Shown piece by piece: positions 44,924 to 57,721 of a stretch of 64,000 nucleotides of DNA. Below the pieces are notes generated by a model. It was not told the DNA's origin. It worked only from the letters and a program-made list of their open reading frames with translations, and did not search any database. The translations under genes and the position numbers were made by a program. This DNA is from Kluyvera sichuanensis (GTDB lineage Bacteria > Pseudomonadota > Gammaproteobacteria > Enterobacterales > Enterobacteriaceae), in assembly GCF_014218705.1 (NCBI RefSeq), contig NZ_JABBJF010000018.1, positions 1-64,000 of the forward strand. Direction: 5' to 3'. The first letter of the stretch is position 1, and each line of letters starts with the position of its first letter.

Positions 44924-45784
44924 TTAAATAAGGCGATTCGACGTGATTTCGACGCGATCGAGAAACAGCGTGGCGGCAAGCAGGTCGGCAGCGCCGCCCG
45001 GTGAAGCGTTCAGCGCCAGCATCTGGCTATCCAGTTCCGCCAATGCCGCCTGACCTGCCGGATGCGCGCTACCGCCCGCATTCAGCACCGCACGGGCGCC
45101 GTCCTGCATGGCATCAAGCCCTTCCAGCCCTGCGCGAGACAGCACGCAGGTATCGGTCAGCGAGGTCATGATGGCCATCAGCGCATCCAGCCTCGCGTGC
45201 GTCTCGCTACTACCGTTCAGGCGGCTTAAACGCAGCTGCGGCAGCGCACGCTGCATCACGTGCGGAAACGCCTGCTGAGCTTCTTCGCGAGCGCCCGGTA
45301 CGCGATAACGATGCGTCGCGCGAAGCCCTTTGCTGAAGACCTTCGGCGCAGCGTTATCCGGCAGTTTCGCCAGTTCCGCAGCGGTGGCGGCTATCTGCTG
45401 CGCGCCACCGGTACCGCCGTGCATCGCCACGGCGCTCACCAGCAACCCCAGCGCCCAAATCGCGCCGCGATGGGTATTCACGCCGCTGGTCGCGGCCATC
45501 ATCTGCTGCTCGCCTTCACGGCCGAGTCGCCCTATGGTTTGTCTGAGCGCGATATCCGCTGGACGCTGCCAGCTTTGTTGCGCCAGCGCCTGAAACGTGG
45601 AGGTCAGGCTGTGCGCTGAGCGTTCCATCAACGCCAACGATAAATCGTGGTGTGCGCCGTTCCCCCGACTGTCCACCAGACCGGGTTTCGGGCTTAACCG
45701 TGCTTCGTCAATCAGACACTGCGTGGCGGTTCGCGCCAGCCATTCGGCACCGCCTTCAACCTGAATCTGGGGCAGAAGTTTCAT
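44924..45784 (-). CDS. mdcB: Triphosphoribosyl-dephospho-CoA synthase MdcB
   Basis: 286 residues, CitG family. Makes the prosthetic-group precursor from ATP and dephospho-CoA. Signature LSPKPGLVDSRGNGAHHD and NTHRGAIWALG. Start at MKLLPQIQ (45784), where ATG overlaps the mdcA stop (TAATG); an earlier start would read 48 bp of mdcA in another frame. Confidence 0.95.
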   Translation of the reverse strand: MKLLPQIQVEGGAEWLARTATQCLIDEARLSPKPGLVDSRGNGAHHDLSLALMERSAHSLTSTFQALAQQSWQRPADIALRQTIGRLGREGEQQMMAATSGVNTHRGAIWALGLLVSAVAMHGGTGGAQQIAATAAELAKLPDNAAPKVFSKGLRATHRYRVPGAREEAQQAFPHVMQRALPQLRLSRLNGSSETHARLDALMAIMTSLTDTCVLSRAGLEGLDAMQDGARAVLNAGGSAHPAGQAALAELDSQMLALNASPGGAADLLAATLFLDRVEITSNRLI

Positions 45785-47439
45785 TACCAGCTCCGGAATT
45801 TCGCAGGTGGGTTGTAAAGACCGCCGGACCATTCCACCAGATCAGCGACGCTACCGGCCGCCAGCAGCGAACGGGTCGCGTCGGTACGACGAATACCCAT
45901 ATCTTCCGGATAAACCACCTTGCCGCTCTGACGCAGTTCGGCAACGCGCTTAGCGTCAACGCCCAGGCCGATATCGGTGATACCCGCGACCGCAGCGACC
46001 ATTGCACGGCGCTCTTCAAGGTCTTTGGCACGATAGAGGTAGGCGATACCTTCTTCCGTCAGCACGTGGGTCACGTCGTCGCCGTAGATCATCACCGGAG
46101 CCAGCGGCATCCCAGAGGATTTAGCCACTTCCACAGCATCGAGTTTTTCGACGAAGGTTGGCTTCACGCCCGCCTGGAAGGTTTCGACCATCTGCACCAC
46201 CAGTTTTTTACCGCGCTGCATTGGGTCTGGTTCGGTGATCATGTTCAGCCAGGCTGGCGTCGCATGACGACGGCCGTGCGGGTCATGACCCATGTTTGGC
46301 GCGCCGCCGAAGCCGGAGAGACGACCGCGGGTCACGGTGGAGGAGTTGGCGTAGCCATCAACCTGCAGGGTTGAGCCGATAAACATATCCACCGCGTACT
46401 GGCCTGCCAGCTGGCAGAAGGCGCGGTTAGAACGCATCGAGCCGTCGGAACCGGTAAAGAAGATGTCAGGACGGGCGCGGATGTACTCTTCCATCCCCAG
46501 CTCGCCGCCGAAGCAGTGCACGCTTTCTACCCAGCCGCTCTCAATCGCTGGAATCAGCGTTGGATGCGGGTTCAGCGTCCAGTGTTTACAGATTTTGCCT
46601 TTCAGGCCGAGCTGTTCGCCGTAGGTTGGCAGCAGCAGTTCGATAGCGGCGGTGTTAAAGCCGATACCGTGGTTCAGCGACTGAACCTGATGTTCTGCGT
46701 AGATGCCTTTAATCGCCATCATCGCCATCAGGATGTGTTCCTGTTTGATGAGACGCGGGTCGCGGGTAAACAGCGGTTCGATAAAGAACGGCTTGTCGGC
46801 TACGACGACGAAGTCAACCCAGGAACCTGGGATATCGACGCGCGGCAGGTCACATTCGTCGTCCACCAGCTCGTTCACCTGTGCGATGACGATGCCATCG
46901 TGGAACGCGGCGGCTTCAACTAACGCAGGGGTATCTTCGGTGCTCGCCCCGGTATAGAGGTTACCTTTGCGGTCGGCTTTAAAACCGGCAATCAGCGCGA
47001 CGTTCGGCGACAGGTCAACGTACAGACGGGAATAGAGTTCGATGTAGGTATGGATGGCACCGATTTCCAGCAGGCCATCTTCCAGCAGTTGCGAAATACG
47101 CAGGCTCTGGGTACCGGAGAAGGAGAAGTCCAGCTTGCGGGCGATCCCTTTTTCGAAGATATCCAGATGCTCGCTGCGGCCGACGCTCGGCATAATCATG
47201 TGCAGGTCGTGCACAATCTGCGGGTTAACCTCTGCCAGCATGCGAGACAAGAAGTCTGCCTGCTTTTGGTTATTCCCTTCTAATACCACGCGGTCACCCG
47301 GCGCGATCAGTTTTTCCAGCATTGCGGTCAGGTCTGCGGTCGGCAGAACCTTGCCCTGCACCGGTACGGAAGCCAGACGTCGCTGTTTTTCGGTGCGACG
47401 TGTGTTCCAGACGCGTGCTGGTGTTTGCCCAGATAACAT
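45784..47439 (-). CDS. mdcA: Malonate decarboxylase alpha subunit MdcA (acetyl-S-ACP:malonate ACP transferase)
   Basis: 551 residues, CoA-transferase family. Exchanges acetyl for malonyl on the ACP thiol, releasing acetate. GNNQKQADFLSRML near the N terminus and the FGGAPNMGHDPHGRRHATPA segment are recognisable. Preceded by an ideal AGGAGG-TTAATA-ATG. First gene of mdcABCDEFGH. Confidence 0.97.
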   Translation of the reverse strand: MLSGQTPARVWNTRRTEKQRRLASVPVQGKVLPTADLTAMLEKLIAPGDRVVLEGNNQKQADFLSRMLAEVNPQIVHDLHMIMPSVGRSEHLDIFEKGIARKLDFSFSGTQSLRISQLLEDGLLEIGAIHTYIELYSRLYVDLSPNVALIAGFKADRKGNLYTGASTEDTPALVEAAAFHDGIVIAQVNELVDDECDLPRVDIPGSWVDFVVVADKPFFIEPLFTRDPRLIKQEHILMAMMAIKGIYAEHQVQSLNHGIGFNTAAIELLLPTYGEQLGLKGKICKHWTLNPHPTLIPAIESGWVESVHCFGGELGMEEYIRARPDIFFTGSDGSMRSNRAFCQLAGQYAVDMFIGSTLQVDGYANSSTVTRGRLSGFGGAPNMGHDPHGRRHATPAWLNMITEPDPMQRGKKLVVQMVETFQAGVKPTFVEKLDAVEVAKSSGMPLAPVMIYGDDVTHVLTEEGIAYLYRAKDLEERRAMVAAVAGITDIGLGVDAKRVAELRQSGKVVYPEDMGIRRTDATRSLLAAGSVADLVEWSGGLYNPPAKFRSW

Positions 47440-47489
47440 TATTAACCTCCTGATTCAGCTAATCATTTTGATTGCTTAACACTGAAAAG

Positions 47490-47519
47490 ATTGTGCACCC
47501 TGGCGAGAAAGTCATCAAT
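47490..47519 (-). promoter_or_regulatory. Candidate mdcA promoter
   Basis: Minus strand: TTGATG (47513-47518 region), 17-bp spacer, CACAAT (47490-47495), about 50 bp before mdcA. Both hexamers match four of six, as expected for an activator-dependent promoter. MdcR contact sites (T-N11-A) should lie upstream, but I could not single one out. Confidence 0.35.
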
Positions 47520-47570
47520 TAAGCGTAGGAAAGAATCATTAGCCTAAGAGTAATAATTGAAGTAACAATT

Positions 47571-47586
47571 TGTGATTAAGATCAGA
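47571..47586 (+). promoter_or_regulatory. Candidate CRP site between mdcA and yheT
   Basis: TGTGATTAAGATCAGA: one perfect half (TGTGA), six-base spacer and TCAGA with one mismatch to TCACA. It lies between the two divergent genes, so it could act on either. Catabolite control of malonate use would fit. Confidence 0.5.
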
Positions 47587-47626
47587 TCCTGGCGGGATAA
47601 AAACGACTACCGATGCCTCATTTTCA

Positions 47627-47655
47627 TAAACACGATGGCAAAGTGACGGTATAGT
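47627..47655 (+). promoter_or_regulatory. Candidate yheT promoter
   Basis: TAAACA (47627-47632), 17-bp spacer, TATAGT (47650-47655), about 33 bp before the yheT ATG. It would make yheT independent of yheS. Confidence 0.5.
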
Positions 47656-47687
47656 AGGCGCAGATTCCAGGTAAACATCGCCGAGTT

Positions 47688-48710
47688 ATGACTGAAACAA
47701 CCCACCACGATCTCAGTATCGACACCTCCAGCAGCGCGGACTTCGTCCCCATGCGCGGTATCAGCAACCGTCATCTTCAGACCATGCTGCCGCGGCTGCT
47801 TCGTCGAAAACTGCAATTCACCCCGCACTGGCAACGCCTTGAGTTGCCGGACGGCGACTTCGTCGATTTAGCGTGGAGTGAAGACCCGGCGGGTGCGCTG
47901 CATAAGCCTCGTCTGGTGGTGTTTCATGGTCTGGAGGGCAGCCTACACAGCCCGTACGCGCATGGCCTGATTAACGCGGCGAAAGAACAGGGCTGGCTGG
48001 GCGTGGTGATGCATTTTCGCGGCTGCAGCGGTGAGCCGAACCGCCTGAACCGGATTTATCACTCAGGTGAAACGGAAGACGGTACCTGGTTCCTGAACTG
48101 GCTGCAGCGTGAATATGGTAAAGCACCAACGGCGGCGGTCGGGTACTCGCTTGGCGGCAATATGCTGGCCTGCCTGCTGGCCAAAGAAGGTGATGACGTG
48201 CCGATAGATGCGGCAGTGATTGTCTCCGCGCCATTTATGCTGGAAGCCTGCAGCTACCATATGGATAAAGGCTTCTCGCGAGTCTATCAGCGCTACCTAC
48301 TGAACCTGCTGAAAGGCAACGCCGCCCGTAAGCTCAAAGCCTATCCCGGCTCGCTGCCGGTGGATCTGCGTCAGCTGAAAAGCATGCGCCGCATCCGCGA
48401 GTTCGACGATTCGATCACCTCGAAGATCCACGGCTTTGCCGACGCGATCGATTACTACCGTCAATGTAGTGCGATGCCGATCCTAAGCAAAATCACCAAG
48501 CCGACGCTGATCATCCACTCAAAAGACGATCCGTTTATGGACCATCACTCTATTCCTGCCCAGGAAGAGTTGCCGGATAACGTCGTCTACCAGCTTACTG
48601 AGTACGGCGGCCATGTCGGGTTTATCGGCGGCACCCTGCGTCACCCGGAAATGTGGCTGGAAAAACGCATCCCCGACTGGCTGATGCCGTGGTTAGGAGC
48701 AAAAGCATGA
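47688..48710 (+). CDS. yheT: YheT, alpha/beta hydrolase
   Basis: 340 residues, AB-hydrolase of the UPF0017/EMB8 family. Nucleophile elbow GYSLGG with Ser-154, HGLEGS oxyanion region, and Asp (SKDDPFMD) and His (YGGHVGF) toward the C terminus. Substrate unknown. Stop overlaps the yheU start. Confidence 0.93.
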   Translation: MTETTHHDLSIDTSSSADFVPMRGISNRHLQTMLPRLLRRKLQFTPHWQRLELPDGDFVDLAWSEDPAGALHKPRLVVFHGLEGSLHSPYAHGLINAAKEQGWLGVVMHFRGCSGEPNRLNRIYHSGETEDGTWFLNWLQREYGKAPTAAVGYSLGGNMLACLLAKEGDDVPIDAAVIVSAPFMLEACSYHMDKGFSRVYQRYLLNLLKGNAARKLKAYPGSLPVDLRQLKSMRRIREFDDSITSKIHGFADAIDYYRQCSAMPILSKITKPTLIIHSKDDPFMDHHSIPAQEELPDNVVYQLTEYGGHVGFIGGTLRHPEMWLEKRIPDWLMPWLGAKA

Positions 48711-48925
48711 TGATTCCCTGGCAGGATATCGACCCGGAGACGTTGGATAATCTGATTGAAAGCTTTGTCTTGCGCGAAGGCACTGATTATGGTGAATATG
48801 AACGTTCACTTGCGCAAAAGGTCGCCGACGTCAAACACCAGCTACAAACAGGCGAAGCGGTGCTGGTCTGGTCTGAGCTTCACGAGACCGTCAACATCAT
48901 GCCCCGTAACCAATTTCGCGGTTAA
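48707..48925 (+). CDS. yheU: YheU, small acidic protein
   Basis: 72 residues, [20 protein letters not shown] and ending MPRNQFRG. Function unknown. ATG at 48707 overlaps the yheT TGA (ATGATG), implying coupling; the next ATG at 48710 is the alternative. Confidence 0.92.
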   Translation: MMIPWQDIDPETLDNLIESFVLREGTDYGEYERSLAQKVADVKHQLQTGEAVLVWSELHETVNIMPRNQFRG

Positions 48926-48990
48926 CTATACTCTAACGATAGGGAGCGTTTTACCCGCTTCCGTTGTCGTCTGTTCAGGGAGTTATTCGC

Positions 48991-49854
48991 ATGTCTGCCA
49001 AACATCCGGTCATTGCCGTTACCGGCTCCAGCGGAGCAGGAACCACCACCACCAGCCTCGCGTTTCGTAAAATCTTTGCTCAGCTCAACCTGCGCGCGGC
49101 GGAAGTCGAAGGCGACAGCTTTCACCGCTATACCCGTCCGGAAATGGATATGGCTATCCGCAAGGCCCGTGACCTTGGCCGCCATATCAGCTACTTCGGC
49201 CCGGATGCCAACGACTTTGGCCTGCTGGAACAGACCTTTCGCGACTACGGCCTGAACGGGCAAGGGAAATCGCGTAAATACCTGCATACCTACGACGAGG
49301 CGGTGCCGTGGAACCAGGTGCCCGGTACGTTTACGCCGTGGCAGCCGCTGCCGGAACCGACCGATGTGCTGTTCTATGAAGGACTGCACGGTGGCGTCGT
49401 TACCCCGCAGCACGATGTGGCTCGCCATGTCGATCTGTTGGTCGGCGTGGTACCGATTGTTAACCTGGAGTGGATTCAGAAGATGATCCGCGACACCAGC
49501 GAGCGCGGTCACTCTCGTGAGGCGGTGATGGATTCCGTCGTGCGGTCAATGGAAGACTACATCAACTTCATTACCCCGCAGTTCTCCCGCACTCATATCA
49601 ACTTCCAGCGCGTGCCAACGGTCGACACCTCTAACCCATTTGCGGCCAAAAGCATTCCGTCGCTGGACGAGAGTTTCGTGGTGATTCACTTCCGTAATCT
49701 CGACCACATCGACTACCCGTGGCTACTGGCCATGTTGCAGGGTTCATTTATCTCGCATATGAATACGCTGGTCGTTCCCGGCGGGAAGATGGGGCTGGCG
49801 ATGGAATTAATCATGACGCCGCTGGTGCAGCGTCTGATGGAAGGTCGGAACTAG
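48991..49854 (+). CDS. prkB: PrkB, phosphoribulokinase-like protein
   Basis: 287 residues. P-loop kinase of the phosphoribulokinase/uridine kinase family: GSSGAGTTT (12-20), EGDSFHRYTRPEMD and FYEGLHGG. No Calvin-cycle genes are nearby, so a phosphoribulokinase role is unlikely and the substrate is unknown. Start at MSAKHPV (48991) after AGGGAG; an ATG nine codons earlier is less likely. Confidence 0.92.
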   Translation: MSAKHPVIAVTGSSGAGTTTTSLAFRKIFAQLNLRAAEVEGDSFHRYTRPEMDMAIRKARDLGRHISYFGPDANDFGLLEQTFRDYGLNGQGKSRKYLHTYDEAVPWNQVPGTFTPWQPLPEPTDVLFYEGLHGGVVTPQHDVARHVDLLVGVVPIVNLEWIQKMIRDTSERGHSREAVMDSVVRSMEDYINFITPQFSRTHINFQRVPTVDTSNPFAAKSIPSLDESFVVIHFRNLDHIDYPWLLAMLQGSFISHMNTLVVPGGKMGLAMELIMTPLVQRLMEGRN

Positions 49855-49866
49855 CACCAAGACCAG

Positions 49867-49937
49867 GTAGCCCGGACGAGGCGCGCGAGCACCGACGCCG
49901 GGAATGGCCCCGGCGTCACTACGTTCGGCCGGGCTAC
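49867..49937 (+). repeat. REP-like palindrome between prkB and yhfA
   Basis: 71 bp from GTAGCCCGGACGAG to TTCGGCCGGGCTAC with an inner GACGCCGGG...CCCGGCGTC arm. Sister copy of 40296-40364. Confidence 0.75.
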
Positions 49938-49950
49938 GTCTGGCATGTAA

Positions 49951-50355
49951 TCAGCCTTCAATCACTTCGTAAGAGTGAGTGATGTTCACCGCTTTTTCGA
50001 GCATCAGCGCAACCGAGCAGTATTTCTCAGCAGAGAGATCGACCGCGCGCGATACCGCCGCATCCTTCAACGCTTTACCGGTGACGATAAAGTGCAGGTT
50101 GATGTGCGTAAACAGACGCGGGGCTTCTTCACGACGCTCGGAGGTGAGCTTCACTTCGCAGTCGGTCACGTCATTGCGACCTTTTTGCAGGATGGAGACC
50201 ACGTCAATCGCGCTGCAACCGCCGGCGGCCATCAGCACCACTTCCATCGGGCTTGGCGCTTTATCGCCAGAGTTACCGTCCATCAAAATTTGGTGGCCTG
50301 AAGCTGACTCACCGAGGAAGGTTAACCCCTCAACCCATTTCACACGCGCTTGCAT
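49951..50355 (-). CDS. yhfA: YhfA, OsmC-family protein
   Basis: 134 residues. OsmC/Ohr-like fold with two cysteines in family positions (GGCSAID and KYCSVAL). A peroxidase-like activity is inferred from the family; the role of YhfA is unknown. Divergent from crp. Confidence 0.93.
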   Translation of the reverse strand: MQARVKWVEGLTFLGESASGHQILMDGNSGDKAPSPMEVVLMAAGGCSAIDVVSILQKGRNDVTDCEVKLTSERREEAPRLFTHINLHFIVTGKALKDAAVSRAVDLSAEKYCSVALMLEKAVNITHSYEVIEG

Positions 50356-50473
50356 AATATTTAACTCCCAGGTTGCAATTTTCTTCTCAGATTACGCGCA
50401 CATAACAATTCTCGCAATGGAAGGCGATCGACGTCATGCTGAAGCGAGACACCAGGAGACACACGGCAAAAGC

Positions 50474-50479
50474 TATGCT
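50474..50479 (+). promoter_or_regulatory. Candidate crp promoter -10
   Basis: TATGCT about 180 bp before crp, followed by the long untranslated leader known for E. coli crp. The -35 region is weak. The leader 50487-50659 has no coding signal. Confidence 0.5.
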
Positions 50480-50524
50480 AAAACAGTCAGGATGCTACGG
50501 TAATACATAAACGTACTGCATGTA

Positions 50525-50540
50525 TGCAGAGGACATCACA
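50525..50540 (+). promoter_or_regulatory. CRP autoregulatory site in the crp leader
   Basis: TGCAGAGGACATCACA: perfect TCACA half and a degenerate TGCAG half. Located downstream of the promoter, as the autoregulatory CRP site of E. coli crp is. Confidence 0.6.
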
Positions 50541-50659
50541 TTACAGGCTGCGACCCTATTCGACAGCCGACTTCCCAGGTAACGGGAAGGATACTATTGC
50601 AACCAGTGGCTGCAATGTTTTTGCCGCTGGGAAGAGCTTATAACAGAGGATAACCGCGC

Positions 50660-51292
50660 ATGGTGCTTGGCAAACCGCAAACAGACCCTACTCTCGAATG
50701 GTTCTTGTCTCATTGCCATATTCATAAGTACCCATCGAAGAGCACGCTGATTCACCAGGGTGAAAAAGCAGAGACGCTGTATTACATCGTAAAAGGCTCC
50801 GTGGCTGTACTCATCAAGGACGAAGAAGGTAAAGAGATGATCCTCTCTTACCTCAACCAGGGCGATTTTATCGGCGAGCTGGGTCTGTTCGAAGAAGGCC
50901 AGGAACGCAGCGCATGGGTACGAGCAAAAACCGCTTGTGAAGTTGCTGAAATCTCTTATAAAAAATTCCGTCAGCTGATCCAGGTAAACCCGGACATTCT
51001 GATGCGTCTCTCTTCTCAGATGGCGCGTCGTCTGCAGGTCACTTCCGAAAAAGTCGGTAACCTGGCCTTCCTGGACGTTACCGGTCGTATCGCACAGACT
51101 CTGCTGAACCTGGCAAAACAGCCTGATGCGATGACCCACCCAGACGGTATGCAGATTAAAATCACCCGTCAGGAAATCGGTCAGATCGTTGGCTGCTCCC
51201 GTGAAACCGTGGGCCGTATTCTGAAAATGCTGGAAGATCAGAATCTGATCTCCGCGCACGGCAAAACCATTGTCGTTTACGGTACCCGCTAA
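50660..51292 (+). CDS. crp: cAMP receptor protein
   Basis: 210 residues, identical in length to E. coli CRP. Cyclic-nucleotide domain with Arg-83 and Ser-84 (QERSAW) contacting cAMP, C helix, then the helix-turn-helix ([20 protein letters not shown], about 169-188). Global activator of carbon metabolism; candidate target sites in this window are at 47571, 50525 and 56090. Confidence 0.99.
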   Translation: MVLGKPQTDPTLEWFLSHCHIHKYPSKSTLIHQGEKAETLYYIVKGSVAVLIKDEEGKEMILSYLNQGDFIGELGLFEEGQERSAWVRAKTACEVAEISYKKFRQLIQVNPDILMRLSSQMARRLQVTSEKVGNLAFLDVTGRIAQTLLNLAKQPDAMTHPDGMQIKITRQEIGQIVGCSRETVGRILKMLEDQNLISAHGKTIVVYGTR

Positions 51293-51300
51293 TCCGGCCC

Positions 51301-51340
51301 AAAATGGCGTATTGTGAAAGCAATACGCCATTTTTGTTTT
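51301..51340 (+). terminator. crp terminator
   Basis: AAAATGGCGTATT (51301-51313), loop GTGAAAGC, AATACGCCATTTT (51322-51334), then TGTTTTC. A 13-bp perfect stem. Confidence 0.9.
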
Positions 51341-51346
51341 CCCCCT

Positions 51347-54698
<3,352 letters not shown>

Positions 54699-54716
54699 AT
54701 CACGTCATGGCAACTA

Positions 54717-55280
54717 CTATCGCGTGAGGAAGTTTGCCAGTAGCGCGTGACCTTGCTCACTGAGAATACTTTCCGGGTGGAACTGCACCCCTTCCAGATC
54801 CCATTCACGATGGCGGATACCCATAATCTCCCCCGTTTCACTGCGGGCCGTCACCTCAAAGCAGTCGGGCAGCGTCGCCGGATCGATCAGCAACGAGTGG
54901 TAGCGCGTTACGGTGAGCGGATTATTCAGGCCGCGGAACACGCCCTGCTGCTGATGGGTAATCGGGGAGGTTTTGCCGTGCATCACTTTTTCGGCACGAA
55001 CAATTCGCGCACCGAATGCCTGAGCAATAGCCTGATGGCCTAAGCAGACGCCAAGCAGCGGCGTTTTACCGGCGTAGCGGCGAATAACATCGAGAGAGAT
55101 ACCGGCGTCATCCGGCGTGCAGGGACCAGGGGAGATAACAATTTTGTCCGGCGCAAGCGTATCGATATCATCGAGAGTGATGTCGTCATTACGTTTGACC
55201 GTCACGCTGGCCCCTAACTCACAGAAGTACTGGTAGAGGTTCCAGGTAAAGGAATCGTAGTTATCAATCAGCAGAATCAT
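54717..55280 (-). CDS. pabA: Aminodeoxychorismate synthase, glutamine amidotransferase subunit
   Basis: 187 residues. Class I glutamine amidotransferase supplying ammonia to PabB for folate synthesis. Nucleophile Cys-79 (LGVCLGHQ) with the C-terminal His-Glu pair in VQFHPES. 84 bp upstream of argD. E. coli has fic and yhfG before it; here ppiA is next. Confidence 0.97.
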   Translation of the reverse strand: MILLIDNYDSFTWNLYQYFCELGASVTVKRNDDITLDDIDTLAPDKIVISPGPCTPDDAGISLDVIRRYAGKTPLLGVCLGHQAIAQAFGARIVRAEKVMHGKTSPITHQQQGVFRGLNNPLTVTRYHSLLIDPATLPDCFEVTARSETGEIMGIRHREWDLEGVQFHPESILSEQGHALLANFLTR

Positions 55281-55375
55281 GGCGGCTCCGGTCTTTCAAT
55301 CAGCCGCCATTCTACCGGGTGCTTACCACTTTAGCGACTGGGCGGCAGCCTCATGCCAGATGCCGCCCCGTGCAA

Positions 55376-55993
<618 letters not shown>

Positions 55994-56089
55994 CTAAAGA
56001 GGGATAGCCCCTCAGGCCAGTGCTTTACTTAAGTTTACGCGACTGAAACGGTTAATAATAATCAGGCTAAGAAAACACTCAATTCATTA

Positions 56090-56105
56090 TGTGATCATGA
56101 TCACA
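56090..56105 (+). promoter_or_regulatory. Perfect CRP site between ppiA and tsgA
   Basis: TGTGATCATGATCACA: both half-sites match the CRP consensus exactly with a 6-bp palindromic spacer. It is 142 bp before ppiA and 122 bp before tsgA. ppiA is known to be CRP-controlled in E. coli. Confidence 0.85.
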
Positions 56106-56226
56106 TTGAAAAATGTAATAAAGAAAGTTTTGCGTAATAAAACTATGAATGCATCACGTCAATGACTAAAATCTGCTCGCTCAGCGCAGAGTCAACGCGC
56201 TTTACACAACTATTCACAGGCCAGTC

Positions 56227-57408
56227 ATGACTAACAGCAACCGTACCAAGCTCACATGGATCAGCTTTTTCTCCTACGCCCTTACCGGCGCGTTGGTAAT
56301 TGTCACCGGGATGGTGATGGGAAATATCGCCGATTACTTTAATCTGCCCGTTTCCAGCATGAGTAACACCTTTACCTTCCTGAACGCAGGGATCCTGATC
56401 TCTATCTTCCTCAATGCCTGGCTGATGGAAATTGTGCCGCTGAAAACTCAGCTGCGCTTCGGCTTTATTTTGATGGTGCTGGCGGTTATCGGGCTGATGA
56501 CCAGCCATAGCCTGGCGCTGTTCTCCGCGGCGATGTTCGTGCTTGGCCTGGTCAGCGGGATCACCATGTCGATTGGTACCTTCCTGATCACCCATATGTA
56601 TGAAGGTCGTCAGCGCGGTGCACGTCTGCTGTTTACCGACTCCTTCTTCAGCATGGCCGGGATGATCTTCCCGATGCTCGCCGCCTGGCTGCTGGCGCGC
56701 ACCATCGAGTGGTACTGGGTTTACGCCTGCATCGGCCTCATCTATGTTGCCATCTTCGTGCTGACCCTGGGTTGTGAATTCCCGGTTCTGGGTAAAAAAG
56801 CGCAAACCAGCGACCAGCCGGTGGTGAAAGAGAAATGGGGCATCGGCGTGCTGTTCCTGTCCATCGCTGCACTGTGCTACATCCTGGGCCAGCTGGGCTT
56901 CATCTCCTGGGTACCGGAATACGCCAAAGGTCTGGGCATGAGCCTGAACGACGCGGGCCAGTTGGTGAGTGATTTCTGGATGTCCTATATGTTCGGTATG
57001 TGGGCCTTCAGCTTCATTCTGCGCTTCTTCGACCTGCAGCGTATCCTGACCGTTCTGGCCGGTATCGCCACCGTGATGATGTACCTGTTCAACCATGGTG
57101 AGCCGCAGCACCTGGTCTGGTTTATTCTGACTCTCGGCTTCTTCTCCAGCGCTATCTATACCTCCATCATTACGCTGGGTTCGCTGCAGACTAAAATCGC
57201 CTCACCAAAACTGGTTAACTTTGTCCTGACCTGCGGCACCATCGGTACCATGCTGACCTTCGTTGTCACTGGCCCTATCGTTGCCCATAGCGGCCCGCTG
57301 GCGGCGCTGACGACGGCAAACGGTCTGTACGCCGTGGTGTTCGTGATGTGTCTTGTTCTGGGCTTTGTGAGCCGCCATCGCCAGCATGCGGCGAGCGCCT
57401 CTCATTAA
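56227..57408 (+). CDS. tsgA: TsgA, major-facilitator membrane protein
   Basis: 393 residues, 12 hydrophobic membrane segments, MFS family. The name comes from tellurite/selenite effects on expression; substrate unknown. Same length as the E. coli protein. Lies just before nirB. Confidence 0.95.
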   Translation: MTNSNRTKLTWISFFSYALTGALVIVTGMVMGNIADYFNLPVSSMSNTFTFLNAGILISIFLNAWLMEIVPLKTQLRFGFILMVLAVIGLMTSHSLALFSAAMFVLGLVSGITMSIGTFLITHMYEGRQRGARLLFTDSFFSMAGMIFPMLAAWLLARTIEWYWVYACIGLIYVAIFVLTLGCEFPVLGKKAQTSDQPVVKEKWGIGVLFLSIAALCYILGQLGFISWVPEYAKGLGMSLNDAGQLVSDFWMSYMFGMWAFSFILRFFDLQRILTVLAGIATVMMYLFNHGEPQHLVWFILTLGFFSSAIYTSIITLGSLQTKIASPKLVNFVLTCGTIGTMLTFVVTGPIVAHSGPLAALTTANGLYAVVFVMCLVLGFVSRHRQHAASASH

Positions 57409-57432
57409 TATCGGTTAGCCCGGTGTGATATT

Positions 57433-57475
57433 CCGTTCACTTTACGTTCTGTTGAACATGACGTGAAGTGAACGG
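57433..57475 (+). other. Long hairpin followed by a C8 tract, downstream of tsgA
   Basis: CCGTTCACTTTACGT (57433-57447) pairs with ACGTGAAGTGAACGG (57461-57475): 15 bp with one G-T pair and a 13-nt loop, then eight C (57476-57483). No U run, so it is not a standard terminator. Between 57409 and 57620 I see nothing else. Confidence 0.7.
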
Positions 57476-57620
57476 CCCCCCCCTCAGCGCTCACAAACAT
57501 GACGTATTCTCCAACTTCTCTCTCCCCCGCCGTTTTTTCACTCTTTTCGCTCAAAAAACAAACAGCAAATAAAGTTGAGTATTTTCCGCAACTTACAAAA
57601 CCACTTAAAAATCATAACCC

Positions 57621-57636
57621 TACTCATTAAGGGGTA
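57621..57636 (+). promoter_or_regulatory. NarL/NarP site of the nir promoter
   Basis: TACTCAT-TA-AGGGGTA is an exact 7-2-7 inverted heptamer pair. Centre 57628.5, 28 bp upstream of the FNR centre, the spacing of E. coli nirB (-69.5 and -41.5). Confidence 0.88.
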
Positions 57637-57649
57637 GGTAAAGGCTAAA

Positions 57650-57663
57650 TTGATTTGTATCAA
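57650..57663 (+). promoter_or_regulatory. FNR site of the nir promoter
   Basis: TTGATTTGTATCAA, exact match to TTGAT-N4-ATCAA. With FNR at -41.5 the transcript would start near 57698, with TAAGGT (57685-57690) as a poor -10, as expected for an FNR-dependent promoter. Confidence 0.9.
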
Positions 57664-57721
57664 TAATCCCAATAGCTGAATCGTTAAGGTAGGCAGTATT
57701 AGAATAGAAATCGAGGCAAAA

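Noticed and set aside
39340-47439. mdc locus as a recent mobile island
   Set aside because: No integrase, transposase, tRNA target or flanking direct repeat is visible, and base and codon use look like those of the neighbours by eye.
56143-57111. 322-codon His/Gln-rich open frame opposite tsgA
   Set aside because: It reads the complement of membrane-protein codons. It has no family resemblance and no start signal.
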